Below, piece by piece: positions 30,702 to 39,486 of a stretch of DNA of 39,937 bases. A program made the translations under genes and the position numbers. The notes below the pieces were generated by a model. The model searched no databases, was not told where the DNA came from, and worked only from the letters and a program-made list of their open reading frames with translations. The stretch lies in NCBI GenBank assembly GCA_964353635.1, contig CAYGVS010000009.1:1-39937 (forward strand). Reading direction: 5' to 3'. This stretch comes from JAPLVB01 sp964353635 (lineage in GTDB: Archaea > Aenigmatarchaeota > Aenigmatarchaeia > QMZP01). The first letter of the stretch is position 1. Every line of letters starts with the position of its first letter.

Positions 30702-30844
30702 AAAAGAGTTTAGTGTGGAAATGCCAGCATTGCAGGTTCTTCAGCCCCCTCACAAGCAAGACGGGCAAATGCATATGGCCGGAGGTCCCGGCTGACATGG
30801 ATGCCACAAAATGTGCGGGACAGATTTTCAGGCCGAGAGAGTAA
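30698..30844 (+). CDS. Small Cys-containing protein, 48 aa, possible metal site
   Basis: ATG at 30698, stop at 30842-30844: MEKSLVWKCQHCRFFSPLTS then KTGKCIWPEVPADMDATKCA and GQIFRPRE. Cys9, Cys12, Cys25 and Cys40 form a CxxC ... C ... C pattern that could hold zinc or an Fe-S cluster. The codons look normal for this genome. The start lies inside the second copy of an 18-bp direct repeat. Family not recognised. Confidence 0.6.
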   Translation: MEKSLVWKCQHCRFFSPLTSKTGKCIWPEVPADMDATKCAGQIFRPRE

Positions 30845-30926
30845 TATTTATCAGAAAGAAAGAGGGAAGAAAAATCCGCTTGCTGCTCTTTCGCCAGCAA
30901 TCGTTTGAAGCAGGCAAATTCTCTTG

Positions 30927-31003
30927 GAAGGCGGATTTCAGACAGAAGGTGGCTCTTGCCACCTTCAAACTCCTTTTCACCTTCCAACTTTCGTTCCGCC
31001 TTC
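30927..31003. repeat. Extended palindrome array (copy H)
   Basis: Inner core GAAGGTGGC (30945-30953), loop TCTT, GCCACCTTC (30958-30966). GAAGGCGGA lies 18 bases to the left (30927), TTCACCTTC 18 bases to the right (30976) and TCCGCCTTC at 30995, which pairs with 30927. So arm-like 9-mers recur with 9-base spacers and change orientation at the core, as in copies D and F. It is intergenic, just past the end of the surface-protein gene. Confidence 0.7.
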
Positions 31004-31013
31004 AATCCGCAAT

Positions 31014-33134
31014 CTACTTCTTAGCCAGCAGTATGAACCTTATCGCAAGTATTATGATTATTATTATGGTTATGATGACTATGGCCAGGACCTTCCACGT
31101 GTTTGAGTCGCCGATAAGCCATCCTGTCACATTGCCTTTGCTGCCATTCGCGCCCGGTACTGTCACGTTGGGGCTGCCTGTGCCGCTTGGAGGCGTGACA
31201 GTCACCCCTTCATTGGTTATGTTCTCGACAACGCCTACGGCTATCTCCTTGGTGGCCTGCGTGAATGGGGATGACACGGATATCTGGACCGGGTAGACTC
31301 CCTTGGGGACGTTGAAGCAGGGGGAGAAGTAAAGGTAGACTTCCTGCTCCTGCCCTGAGGATAGCTGCACTGAATCAGGGCTCAGGTACACCCAGTTGGG
31401 CCCGCTCACAGACACTGTGAAATTGGCCAATCTCTCTCCTGTGTTCTTGACTTTGACAGGCACGGTGGTCGCGTTGCAAAGCGCTACCTTGCTTGTGTCA
31501 TCCTTGACTGAAATCTGGACTGAATAGCAGTCCGCCCTTGACTTCCCTGAAAGCGTTGAGGAAGCGGATGACTGTATGTGGGATGAGTTTATCGTGACCT
31601 TGACCGGATACGTCTTGGATGCAGAGGTCTCAGGCACTGTTATCGAGAAGTATTCCATCCTGAGCTCGCCTGCGCTGAGCTGGACCTGCCTTGTTATGCT
31701 TGCCAGCTCGCTTTCGACTCTCATGGTGTATGTGTCCGCGAGCTTGCCTGTGTTCCTTATGGCGGTTGTATAATTGATGACTGAGCCGAAGCATGCCGAC
31801 TGCTCTTGCGGTGTCAGGTCCACTGATGCCCCGTAGCAGTTCTCCACCGTGATGTCCGAGCTCGCGGAATCCGTTATCTGGCCTGATGCAGCGGCTATCG
31901 TGACTTTTCGCGTGCCTGTCTGGGTCAGGTTGGATACAGAGAGCTTGAACTCCCTGGTCTCGCCCGGGTTGAGCGAAAGCTTGCTGAATTCAGGGACGCC
32001 TTCCGTTGCGGTGATGTTGAAGGTGTCCTGGATAGTCCCGAGGTTCTTTACCGAGACCATGAACTCGGCAGGGACGGTCTGGCAGACTGAAAGCTGGGGT
32101 GGGGACATTATGACTGCGACTCCCCTGCACTCATCAGCGGTAACTACAGCCGAAAGCGTCTTTGACGTGTCCTTCGGAGACGCTACGGTGACATTGAAGA
32201 AGGTCTTGCCCTTCTGGGCAGGCTTAAGCGAAAGCGTGACCTCAGCGGTCCCCTTTGGGCTCACAGTTACGACGGGCTTGTCCACAGTGACCCAATTGGG
32301 CACGAAAACCGAATAAGTGTCAGATTTCATTCCAAGATTGCTTATCAGGAGCTTCTGCGTTATTACCTCCCCGAGGCAGATGCTTACCTCAGCCGGCTGC
32401 AGGTCTGCAGCCATCTGGTAGCAGTCCTGGAGATTTAGCTGGACAGTGTCAGAATCCTTTGCATAGAACTTCTGCGAGCTGACCTCCACATTGACTGCCT
32501 GCAGGCCAGTCGCGCTCTCGGGAGGGAAGAGGGCAAGAGCCACTGTCTTCATCTTCCCTGGCTCAACGGTTATCTTGTTGTCAGAGAAGACAGCCCATGA
32601 TGCCGAGGCTGAGAGGGTGTAGGTGTCTGAGTATTTTCCCCTGTTGTCAATGCTCAGGTAGTATACAGCGGACTTGTTCTCCTCGATGCATACTTCCTTG
32701 TACTTGTTATCGATGGAAAGCTGGACGTCATAGCAGTTAAGCACCTCCAGGTCCAGGCTTTTGGACTGCGTTTCGCCTGTGGTGCCGGACTTTGATTTCA
32801 CGGTAAAGTGATAATTGCCTGGGATGACATTGCAGCCGATGTTTATCAGGAAGAGGTCAAGGGCCTTGGTCTCTCCCGGGCTTACGATGACGTTCTGCTG
32901 TATCTGCGAGGTGAAGCCAGAAGGGCCGTCCAAAGAGAAAGAGAACGTGTCAGGGTACTGGTAAAGGTTCTTGATAGAGACCTGGACGTGCTGCGGCGTA
33001 ACAGGGCTGCATGGGCAGGACGATGCCATGGATGGAAAAACATTGAGGTCATATGTTGATGCTGAAGCAGTAGCGCCCAAAAAAAGAGCAGCAATCACCG
33101 CAAGAATCCCGATAAAAAATGGTCTACATTTCAT
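31014..33134 (-). CDS. Surface protein with six Cys-bracketed Ig-like repeats
   Basis: 706 aa. Sec signal peptide (~1-26), about six repeats of ~90-105 residues, and a C-terminal membrane anchor (~680-702) ending in basic residues. Each repeat from the second on begins with a C-Y or C-R pair (ENCYDVQLSI, QDCYQMAADL, DECRGVAVIM, ENCYGASVDL, ADCYSVQISV), has another Cys ~15 residues on, and carries N-x-G-x-x-x-D-T-[YF] and a V-x-P-G-x strand motif. This is the NEW3/CARDB-like beta-sandwich type found in archaeal cell-surface proteins; the Cys pairs probably staple each domain. It would be an envelope stalk or S-layer-associated adhesin. Confidence 0.82.
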   Translation of the reverse strand: MKCRPFFIGILAVIAALFLGATASASTYDLNVFPSMASSCPCSPVTPQHVQVSIKNLYQYPDTFSFSLDGPSGFTSQIQQNVIVSPGETKALDLFLINIGCNVIPGNYHFTVKSKSGTTGETQSKSLDLEVLNCYDVQLSIDNKYKEVCIEENKSAVYYLSIDNRGKYSDTYTLSASASWAVFSDNKITVEPGKMKTVALALFPPESATGLQAVNVEVSSQKFYAKDSDTVQLNLQDCYQMAADLQPAEVSICLGEVITQKLLISNLGMKSDTYSVFVPNWVTVDKPVVTVSPKGTAEVTLSLKPAQKGKTFFNVTVASPKDTSKTLSAVVTADECRGVAVIMSPPQLSVCQTVPAEFMVSVKNLGTIQDTFNITATEGVPEFSKLSLNPGETREFKLSVSNLTQTGTRKVTIAAASGQITDSASSDITVENCYGASVDLTPQEQSACFGSVINYTTAIRNTGKLADTYTMRVESELASITRQVQLSAGELRMEYFSITVPETSASKTYPVKVTINSSHIQSSASSTLSGKSRADCYSVQISVKDDTSKVALCNATTVPVKVKNTGERLANFTVSVSGPNWVYLSPDSVQLSSGQEQEVYLYFSPCFNVPKGVYPVQISVSSPFTQATKEIAVGVVENITNEGVTVTPPSGTGSPNVTVPGANGSKGNVTGWLIGDSNTWKVLAIVIITIIIIIILAIRFILLAKK

Positions 33135-33196
33135 GCCAATCTATAAATTAGATAACTGCAAAAATTTTTAAGCACATATGCCATAAGCATTTAAAC

Positions 33197-36100
33197 CTAT
33201 CGCCTGCCTCTGCTGCTGCCTCTTGCATCATAGGCTGGATAGTACTCAGGCTCATAGTATTCCACATCAGGCTTGAGCCTGTAGAAACCAATTATTACCA
33301 CTATGGAGATCACGAGTATCAGGACTATCAGCCAGAAGGCAGGGTTCTGGGATGCCTCGATGAAGTATCCTGATATGAAATCAGTGCCCTGCGCCTCCTG
33401 GGGCCTGCATCCTGCTGTGTAGATTGATACATCCTGCTGGAAATTGGAGCCTTCGCCCAGGGCCTTCACGCTGATGCTTAACTTATGAGTCCCCATCTCC
33501 TTGGGGCTCACGAATACGTACAGCTTCCTGTAGCCTTTCTCTACCACGTTCTGTGACTGGTAGTTCATCCATTCCTCAGGGATGCCTGCAACCGCTATCG
33601 AGAAGGTCTGCGTCTTCGCGCTGTAGATGTCAATCGTTATGGCCTTGCCTTCGCAGTATCCTGCGTCCAGCGAGACCGGATAAATGCTTACAGATGTGGG
33701 CAGCGAAGGCTCAGGCTGGCTTGGAGTAGGCTGGTAAGGGTCCCCAGTTCCGGGCCTCATGACCGTCACAGTGGCTGATTTTGTCTGGACGCTTCCGCAG
33801 CTTGATTGCGCCTTTGCAATAATAGTATGTGTTCCAAGGGAGGGATAATAGCTGAATATCTTTGCGGCGCTGGAGCCTTGTGATGCAGTGTATGTCTGGC
33901 TTTCCTTGAGCTCGCCGTCAACAGTCAAGGACATAATTATGGTCTCCTGCCTTGCCCCCGTGTTCTTTGCTTCCAAAGTGACAGTGGCCACGTTCCCTTC
34001 TATAATACTGGTCTGGAAATCGAACTTCTGGACCAGAAGCCCGCACTGGCCTCCTGAGCCAGAGCAGAATCCGCTGAAGCATCCGTTTGGGCATGATTCC
34101 ATATTCACCCATAAGGTTGAGCAGTCAGAGTTCTGGTATTTCCTCTGCGACCAGAGGCCATTGCATCTGTACTCATCAAGGTACTTTGTCTCACACTGGC
34201 CTCCTGTCTGGTGGTATACTGATTCCCAGTCAGTCGAGCCGCAGTCAGCGGTCACCTTCACCTTCACAAAATAATCATCATCATTCCCGAAATAGAAGGA
34301 TTCCTGCACTGTCCTCCTCTCCCCGGAATCAAGCCATATCGTGCTCTGCTCCACTACCTGGTCCTCAACATAAATCTTGTAGTTGATGTCCTGGTCCCTG
34401 TTTCCTGTGTTCCTGACCTCGAACCTTATCTCATCCCCGATCGCCCTGAGGTTGAAGACGTCCACTCCGCAGCCGTGGCCATCGCCTCCGATTGTCACGC
34501 TGTCCGAGCTTGAGTCGCTGTTGCTGTCAGAATCATATACAGTGGCCTCGCATTCCACCTCGTCGCCATCTGAGAAGCTGTAAGAATCAAGCGTGTCCTC
34601 TGCCGTATCGCTGCTCCCGCTCACATCAACCGTCCTTGTCCTCTCCAGGCTGCCTTCCACAAGCCACCTGAACTTAATCCTGTCAAGCCCGCTGTCAGGG
34701 TCAGAGACATCTGCCCTGCATGTCAAGTCATCATTCTCATCAGGGTCTGTCGGTGTTATGCTTATGCTGTCCACCGAAGGCAGGTCGCTGTACGAGGTGC
34801 CCCTGGTGTGCAGCACCGCCTCGGTGTCAGTGTCGCCGCAATCAGCTGTTGCCTTCACCTTCACAAGGAATTCCCCGTTGCCGAAATAATAGCTTTCCTG
34901 CAGTATGCTCCACTCGTTCGATTCCGGGTATCTCGTGCTTTCCTGGATGAGATTATCATTGACATATACCCTGTATGTGATGCCTTCCGCGACGGCTCCT
35001 GTGTTCCTGAGCCTGAAGCGTATCCTGTTGCTGTCAAGTATCTCCAGCATGTAGACATCAACTCCGCAGCTTTGGCTTTCTATTGTTACAGAGTCAGAAT
35101 CCGAGCTTTGAAGCCCCTGCGCATCAAACACCGTTGCCTCACACCTCACGTTCTGCCCTGTGGAAGAGCTGGTCGAGCCAAGCGTGTCTTGGGCTGTGGC
35201 GAAGCTTCCGCTCACATATATGTTGCGGGTCTTTGCCAAACCACCATCCACGAACCATCTGAACTGGATCCTGTTGAGATTGCCATCCTGGTCCGTGACT
35301 TCTGCATTGCATGCAAGGTCCTCTGAATCCTTGGGGTTTGATGGTGTTATGCTCAGGGAATTTATGGCAGGAGCATGGTTATAGCTGGGCTGGCTCTGTA
35401 CATTTATCCTCAAGGTGTCTGTGCCAGAGAGCCCTCCTGTATCCGTCACCCTCACAGTCACATCATTGTAGCCTTGATACTGTCCTGCTCCGCAGCCAAG
35501 GTATCTGTTGCCTGTTATATAGCAGCTAATGGTTCCCGGATTGCTCTGGTAATCAATGGAAAACCCCAGGCTTGAATCCTGGTCTTGTGAATCATAAGTG
35601 TATGGATAAAGGTCCAGCAATGGTATAGTTTGTCCAATCTGCAAATCCTGGTCAGGAAGCCCTGAGATGACCGGAGGTGTGTTCACCTGAGGCTGGCTCT
35701 GCACATTTATCCTGAATGTATCTGTCGCTGTCAGGCCTCCTGTATCCGTCACCTTTACTGTCACATCAGAGTATCCTGCATACTTCGCATTGCTGCATGT
35801 TATGTACCTCTTACCGCCTGAGATGGTTATGTAGCAGTCTATCAAATCCGTGTTGCTCTGTGATATAACCATGAATGAAAGGGAGCTGTCCGAATCCTGA
35901 GAATCTGATGCATAAGCCTCAAGGTCTATCTGCGGTATTGTTTCGCCTACCTTGATGGAATAATCAGGTATGCCAGAAATCACAGGAGGCGTGTTCTGGC
36001 TAGGGGCGGAATTGCAGACACCGTTAGTGCATCCGTACTGGCATGCCTGCTGAAGCACAGGGTTTGTGGCTGATGCGCAAGCGCCTGAGCTGCATGAGTA

Positions 36101-37078
36101 ATCCTTGAAATCCTTGTATACATTGCTGCCTGAGCAATAGTTGCTCCCAACATAGCCATCTGTCCCGCAGCTCTGCTGCTGGCTGGACTCCACATTCCCG
36201 ACACAGAAATACTCATTCACTGTATCTGAGTCCACGCAATAATCAGAGTGGCTGTAGGACTGGCCTCCAAGATATCCTGATGTGGCCCCAAATGTGCCTA
36301 TGGCATTCCCGCCATCAGTGTCTGCGCAGGAATCCGCTTGCGCAGGGCTTGTGACAGTTATGCTCCTGCTTGAGCTCTGCTTGACTGAGGAGCTGCACTT
36401 GCAGTCAGTCACATCAGTGGATAGTTCCAGGGTGTAAGTGCCTGCTGAGGATGGCGTCCAGGAGAATCCCACATTCTGGGAGCTGTCCTGAAAAACATTC
36501 ACTGTCCTTGAATCCGTGTATACAACTGCCCCGTCCTTCTTGACTGAAAGGGTGACGAGGATGTCACTGGAATAATACTGGCTCTTCCTGGCAGGAGGGA
36601 TGTAGGCAGGAGGTGTTATTCCATCCTTCTGCGCTGACTTGACATTGGCTGTTATGCTCACTGATTGCCCGGTTTGGGCAGAAGAGGGATTGTCAACTGA
36701 AAGTATATCGGATGTGCATCCTGTCTTCTTGTAGAAGTTAATGTTGTCCGTGTAGCTGTAATCGCATGTGCTCCACACATAACCTTCCATGGGAAGGTAG
36801 CAGTCCTTGTAAAAATAATATGCCGTGTAGTGCTGGACATTGCTCTCGCAAAGGTTCGGAGCATCATAGTTTATGCTCACGCTTGAGGCCGACCCTGTGT
36901 TAGCCTGGTAGAATGGCCCGCTTACAGAGGCGCATGAATTGTCACTGCAGTGGTAAGCCTCCACATCCACCCCGCTCATGTTGAAGGTCCAGCTTGTGTA
37001 GACAGGGTAAGCGGCAGCTATCCCGGCTGCCAGAATGACGAATACAAATGAAACCAAAGCAAAGTTTTTCCTTTTCAT
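33197..37078 (-). CDS. Giant modular surface protein with C-terminal anchor
   Basis: 1293 aa, the largest gene here. Signal peptide (~1-22), a Cys-rich N-terminal part (~28-360), two cadherin-like modules that both open NTPPVISG (about 363-460 and 468-560), two Ig-like modules with SITP and C-x-[AV]-x-V-x-D-x-D (about 570-670 and 770-870) each followed by a CGVDVF/CGVDVY domain, a Cys knot region (~965-1010), a CARDB-like domain and a C-terminal membrane span (~1245-1268) with a Tyr/Arg-rich tail (~1269-1293). All repeats are imperfect, so duplication is old. It probably spans the envelope. It is upstream of the 706-aa protein on the same strand, 62 bases apart. Confidence 0.82.
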   Translation of the reverse strand: MKRKNFALVSFVFVILAAGIAAAYPVYTSWTFNMSGVDVEAYHCSDNSCASVSGPFYQANTGSASSVSINYDAPNLCESNVQHYTAYYFYKDCYLPMEGYVWSTCDYSYTDNINFYKKTGCTSDILSVDNPSSAQTGQSVSITANVKSAQKDGITPPAYIPPARKSQYYSSDILVTLSVKKDGAVVYTDSRTVNVFQDSSQNVGFSWTPSSAGTYTLELSTDVTDCKCSSSVKQSSSRSITVTSPAQADSCADTDGGNAIGTFGATSGYLGGQSYSHSDYCVDSDTVNEYFCVGNVESSQQQSCGTDGYVGSNYCSGSNVYKDFKDYSCSSGACASATNPVLQQACQYGCTNGVCNSAPSQNTPPVISGIPDYSIKVGETIPQIDLEAYASDSQDSDSSLSFMVISQSNTDLIDCYITISGGKRYITCSNAKYAGYSDVTVKVTDTGGLTATDTFRINVQSQPQVNTPPVISGLPDQDLQIGQTIPLLDLYPYTYDSQDQDSSLGFSIDYQSNPGTISCYITGNRYLGCGAGQYQGYNDVTVRVTDTGGLSGTDTLRINVQSQPSYNHAPAINSLSITPSNPKDSEDLACNAEVTDQDGNLNRIQFRWFVDGGLAKTRNIYVSGSFATAQDTLGSTSSSTGQNVRCEATVFDAQGLQSSDSDSVTIESQSCGVDVYMLEILDSNRIRFRLRNTGAVAEGITYRVYVNDNLIQESTRYPESNEWSILQESYYFGNGEFLVKVKATADCGDTDTEAVLHTRGTSYSDLPSVDSISITPTDPDENDDLTCRADVSDPDSGLDRIKFRWLVEGSLERTRTVDVSGSSDTAEDTLDSYSFSDGDEVECEATVYDSDSNSDSSSDSVTIGGDGHGCGVDVFNLRAIGDEIRFEVRNTGNRDQDINYKIYVEDQVVEQSTIWLDSGERRTVQESFYFGNDDDYFVKVKVTADCGSTDWESVYHQTGGQCETKYLDEYRCNGLWSQRKYQNSDCSTLWVNMESCPNGCFSGFCSGSGGQCGLLVQKFDFQTSIIEGNVATVTLEAKNTGARQETIIMSLTVDGELKESQTYTASQGSSAAKIFSYYPSLGTHTIIAKAQSSCGSVQTKSATVTVMRPGTGDPYQPTPSQPEPSLPTSVSIYPVSLDAGYCEGKAITIDIYSAKTQTFSIAVAGIPEEWMNYQSQNVVEKGYRKLYVFVSPKEMGTHKLSISVKALGEGSNFQQDVSIYTAGCRPQEAQGTDFISGYFIEASQNPAFWLIVLILVISIVVIIGFYRLKPDVEYYEPEYYPAYDARGSSRGRR

Positions 37079-37085
37079 AATTTAC

Positions 37086-37868
37086 CTACTTCGAGCCTGC
37101 TCCTGAGCCGCCTCCACCTGAGCCTCCGCCTCCGGAACCAGATCCTGCTCCTGAACCGCCTCCTCCACCAATTGCAGGAGAAGAGTGGGTGAAAATGGAA
37201 TACCTGTTATTACAGAGTTCAGTAAGTCTCCAGTCCTTGTCTATGTTCATGCCTATTCCCATCCCAAGAACCTCATCCTTGTCAATAATATGTTTCAATG
37301 AAGGGTACTTGCCTTGAGTTGTGCATTTTATCGCAACAACCTGATAATCATTAAAACCATTTTTTCCCATGCCTTCAAGAATCTCCTTTATTCTTGATTC
37401 CTCTGCTTCACGCATTTTATAGTTATCCTTCAAAAAACGTCTAGCTTCTGACATGCTTGCCTTGGCAAGATTTCTGTAGCCTTCTTTTTTGAGCTTCTTT
37501 ACAAACTCATCTAAAACCACATCACTGAGGTCAACAGACCCGTAGCGTGGGTCTGCTTCAAAAGATCTGTAATCTGCTTTGTCAAAATAAATTCCAAGAA
37601 TTTCACCCGGTTCCCCGGCATTGCCTGAATTGGGATACTTTATCAAAATAGTTCTCATATTTTTAGGGAGCTCTGAGTGAACGCCTATCGGACTGGGCTT
37701 AATCTCCACGCCATTTGAAAAATCCCTGTATTTGACAAATTCAAGTTCCTGGTCTCTTGCACCCAAGTCCAGAATCTGCCTACCAACACAGCCTGAAAGA
37801 GCTGCTGATCCTGCGGACATTATTCCGTACTTCAAAAGATCCCTTCTCGAAATACCGCCCTGAGACAT
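37086..37868 (-). CDS. Tat-exported lipoprotein-like protein with Gly/Ser tail
   Basis: 260 aa from the ATG at 37868; an upstream TTG is less likely, since TATA (CTTTAAATAC, about 37908-37918) gives a short leader to this ATG. Twin-Arg signal SRRDLLKYG (Arg8-Arg9) and lipobox LSGC (Cys27) mark Tat export of a folded protein and lipid anchoring. The body (30-230) has a charged helical part and FNDYQVVAIKCTTQGKYPSL, with no known fold that I see. The last ~30 residues are a Gly/Ser linker, as if the protein is tethered or a partner is lost. It is followed 7 bases later by the giant surface protein gene. Confidence 0.75.
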   Translation of the reverse strand: MSQGGISRRDLLKYGIMSAGSAALSGCVGRQILDLGARDQELEFVKYRDFSNGVEIKPSPIGVHSELPKNMRTILIKYPNSGNAGEPGEILGIYFDKADYRSFEADPRYGSVDLSDVVLDEFVKKLKKEGYRNLAKASMSEARRFLKDNYKMREAEESRIKEILEGMGKNGFNDYQVVAIKCTTQGKYPSLKHIIDKDEVLGMGIGMNIDKDWRLTELCNNRYSIFTHSSPAIGGGGGSGAGSGSGGGGSGGGGSGAGSK

Positions 37869-37998
37869 AATATCACATAGTTTGTAACTACTCAATAGTG
37901 AGCATTTAGGTATTTAAAGCTTATCATGGTTCCCGAAGGAATCCATATTGAAAGTCAGCCACAAAGCTTTAAATGGCTGTTGTGGTTTTCGCTGATGC

Positions 37999-39360
37999 TT
38001 ATTCTAGCTTTTTTATTGCTGACACGGCCCCGGAAATCCCGTCCATAAATAGCTCCTTTCCTTGCAGCAATATCGTGGCGTTCTCAATCCCCGTTACTAT
38101 GGGTATCCCCAGTTCCCTTCCCAATGAGGCCATGCACGAGCCGCTTCCGCCCTGCTCGGTGATGATGCCCGAGAACCAATTCATGTAGGGGAATAGCTCC
38201 ATCCCCAGGTTCTTCGCAAGCAGGATGCCTGGAGATTCAGGCTTTGGCATCTCTTCCCTCCATGCTAACACCTTGCCGCTTGCTGAGCCGGCTGACAGCC
38301 CCAACCCGGAAAAATCCACTGCTGGAGCTTCGCTGATTGGGCTGGTGCCATATTCTTTCCGGTTTTTAGAAAACACCACAGGCTTGGCCTGGGTGAGCAC
38401 CACTCTTCCCCTCTCCACACACCATTCAGCTTCCATAGGCGCCTTGAATATCTCCTCCAGCTTCTTTGCCGTTGAGGCGAAGCGGGGGAAATCCCTCTCT
38501 GTGAGCGTGTCCATTAAGACCCTGCTCATTGGGACCTTCTCCTGTATGGTGTTTCCGGAGAGAGGGCCCCTCCTCCTGAGCCACATCTTCTTTCCTGTTC
38601 TTTTGGAGATAAGATTGCCGCTGGCTTTGTCAATGATGTACTGGTCTGGGGAGAGGCATCCGCAGCACAAGGTCTCTCCCAGACCCCAGAAGCCTTCAAG
38701 AAGCGCCTTGTCCTTTTGCCCGGAGACAGGCTCCGAGGTGAACAAGGTCCCGGAGATGTCTGAATCCACCATCCTCTGCACTATCACGGCAAGAGAGAAC
38801 TGCTCGATTCCATGCAGTTTCCTGTAGAACAGGGACTCGGGAGAGAAAGCAGACAGCCAGCAATCCTTGACTGCAGAGAGTATCTGCCTGTGGCTTATCT
38901 GGTTGAGCACTGCCTTGCCGTGGCCTGAGAAGCTGAATTCTGAACCGGGGCATATGAAAGAAGGCCGGACCGAGACGAAGTTCTCTGTCCTTCCCGCTCT
39001 CACCAAACCAAGCACAGCACCTCCAGCGATGTTCGCATCCTTCCCGAAGCATAGCTCGCTGTACGCGTCCTTGAGCTCCCTGATGAGGAAGTCATTTCCT
39101 GAGACCCTCAGGAAAAGCTGCCGGATTCTCTGCGAGGCTTCGAATGCTGTTCTTGGCTCTTCTGTCCGGACGGATGCTGTTATCCCTGGAAGCTCCCTTC
39201 CAATCCATGTGTCAGTCAGGAACTTGTCAAAAGCCTCGGAGGTTATGACAAATCCCATGGGAACAGGAATATTATTCTTAATCAGAACTGACAGGTTCGA
39301 AGCCTTCTGCCCGATTCCTGGAGTCCCAGGCTCCAAAGAATCGAGGTTTATAATATACAT
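37999..39360 (-). CDS. PEP-synthase-like protein lacking catalytic His and C-terminal barrel
   Basis: 453 aa. An ATP-grasp pyruvate/PEP-binding domain (~5-330, with GIGQKASNLSVLIKNNIPVP, MVDSDISGTLFTSEP and LLEGFWGLGETLCCG) is followed by a swivelling domain (~350-430). In PEP synthase this has GG-x-T-[SC]-H with the phosphohistidine; here the motif reads GGSGSC and the His is Cys409. The TIM-barrel PEP-binding domain is missing (true enzymes have ~750-800 aa). It may be a regulatory or altered dikinase. GAGGT precedes the ATG and a TTATAA box is ~25 nt away. Confidence 0.82.
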   Translation of the reverse strand: MYIINLDSLEPGTPGIGQKASNLSVLIKNNIPVPMGFVITSEAFDKFLTDTWIGRELPGITASVRTEEPRTAFEASQRIRQLFLRVSGNDFLIRELKDAYSELCFGKDANIAGGAVLGLVRAGRTENFVSVRPSFICPGSEFSFSGHGKAVLNQISHRQILSAVKDCWLSAFSPESLFYRKLHGIEQFSLAVIVQRMVDSDISGTLFTSEPVSGQKDKALLEGFWGLGETLCCGCLSPDQYIIDKASGNLISKRTGKKMWLRRRGPLSGNTIQEKVPMSRVLMDTLTERDFPRFASTAKKLEEIFKAPMEAEWCVERGRVVLTQAKPVVFSKNRKEYGTSPISEAPAVDFSGLGLSAGSASGKVLAWREEMPKPESPGILLAKNLGMELFPYMNWFSGIITEQGGSGSCMASLGRELGIPIVTGIENATILLQGKELFMDGISGAVSAIKKLE

Positions 39361-39486
39361 ATATTACCTCAATAACCGAGTTTTATAAGGTTATTTGGAA
39401 AGTTAATGACGGTTGTATAAATTGAACCTCCAAACAATAAAAAAGTATATTGGTGTCTAGATTTCTGTGAAAGATGAGGTGGTTAC

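Noticed and set aside
30577..31005. A 142-residue minus-strand frame between carbamate kinase and the surface protein
   Set aside because: It is antisense to the 48-aa Cys gene, runs across two hairpins and has no recognisable domain.
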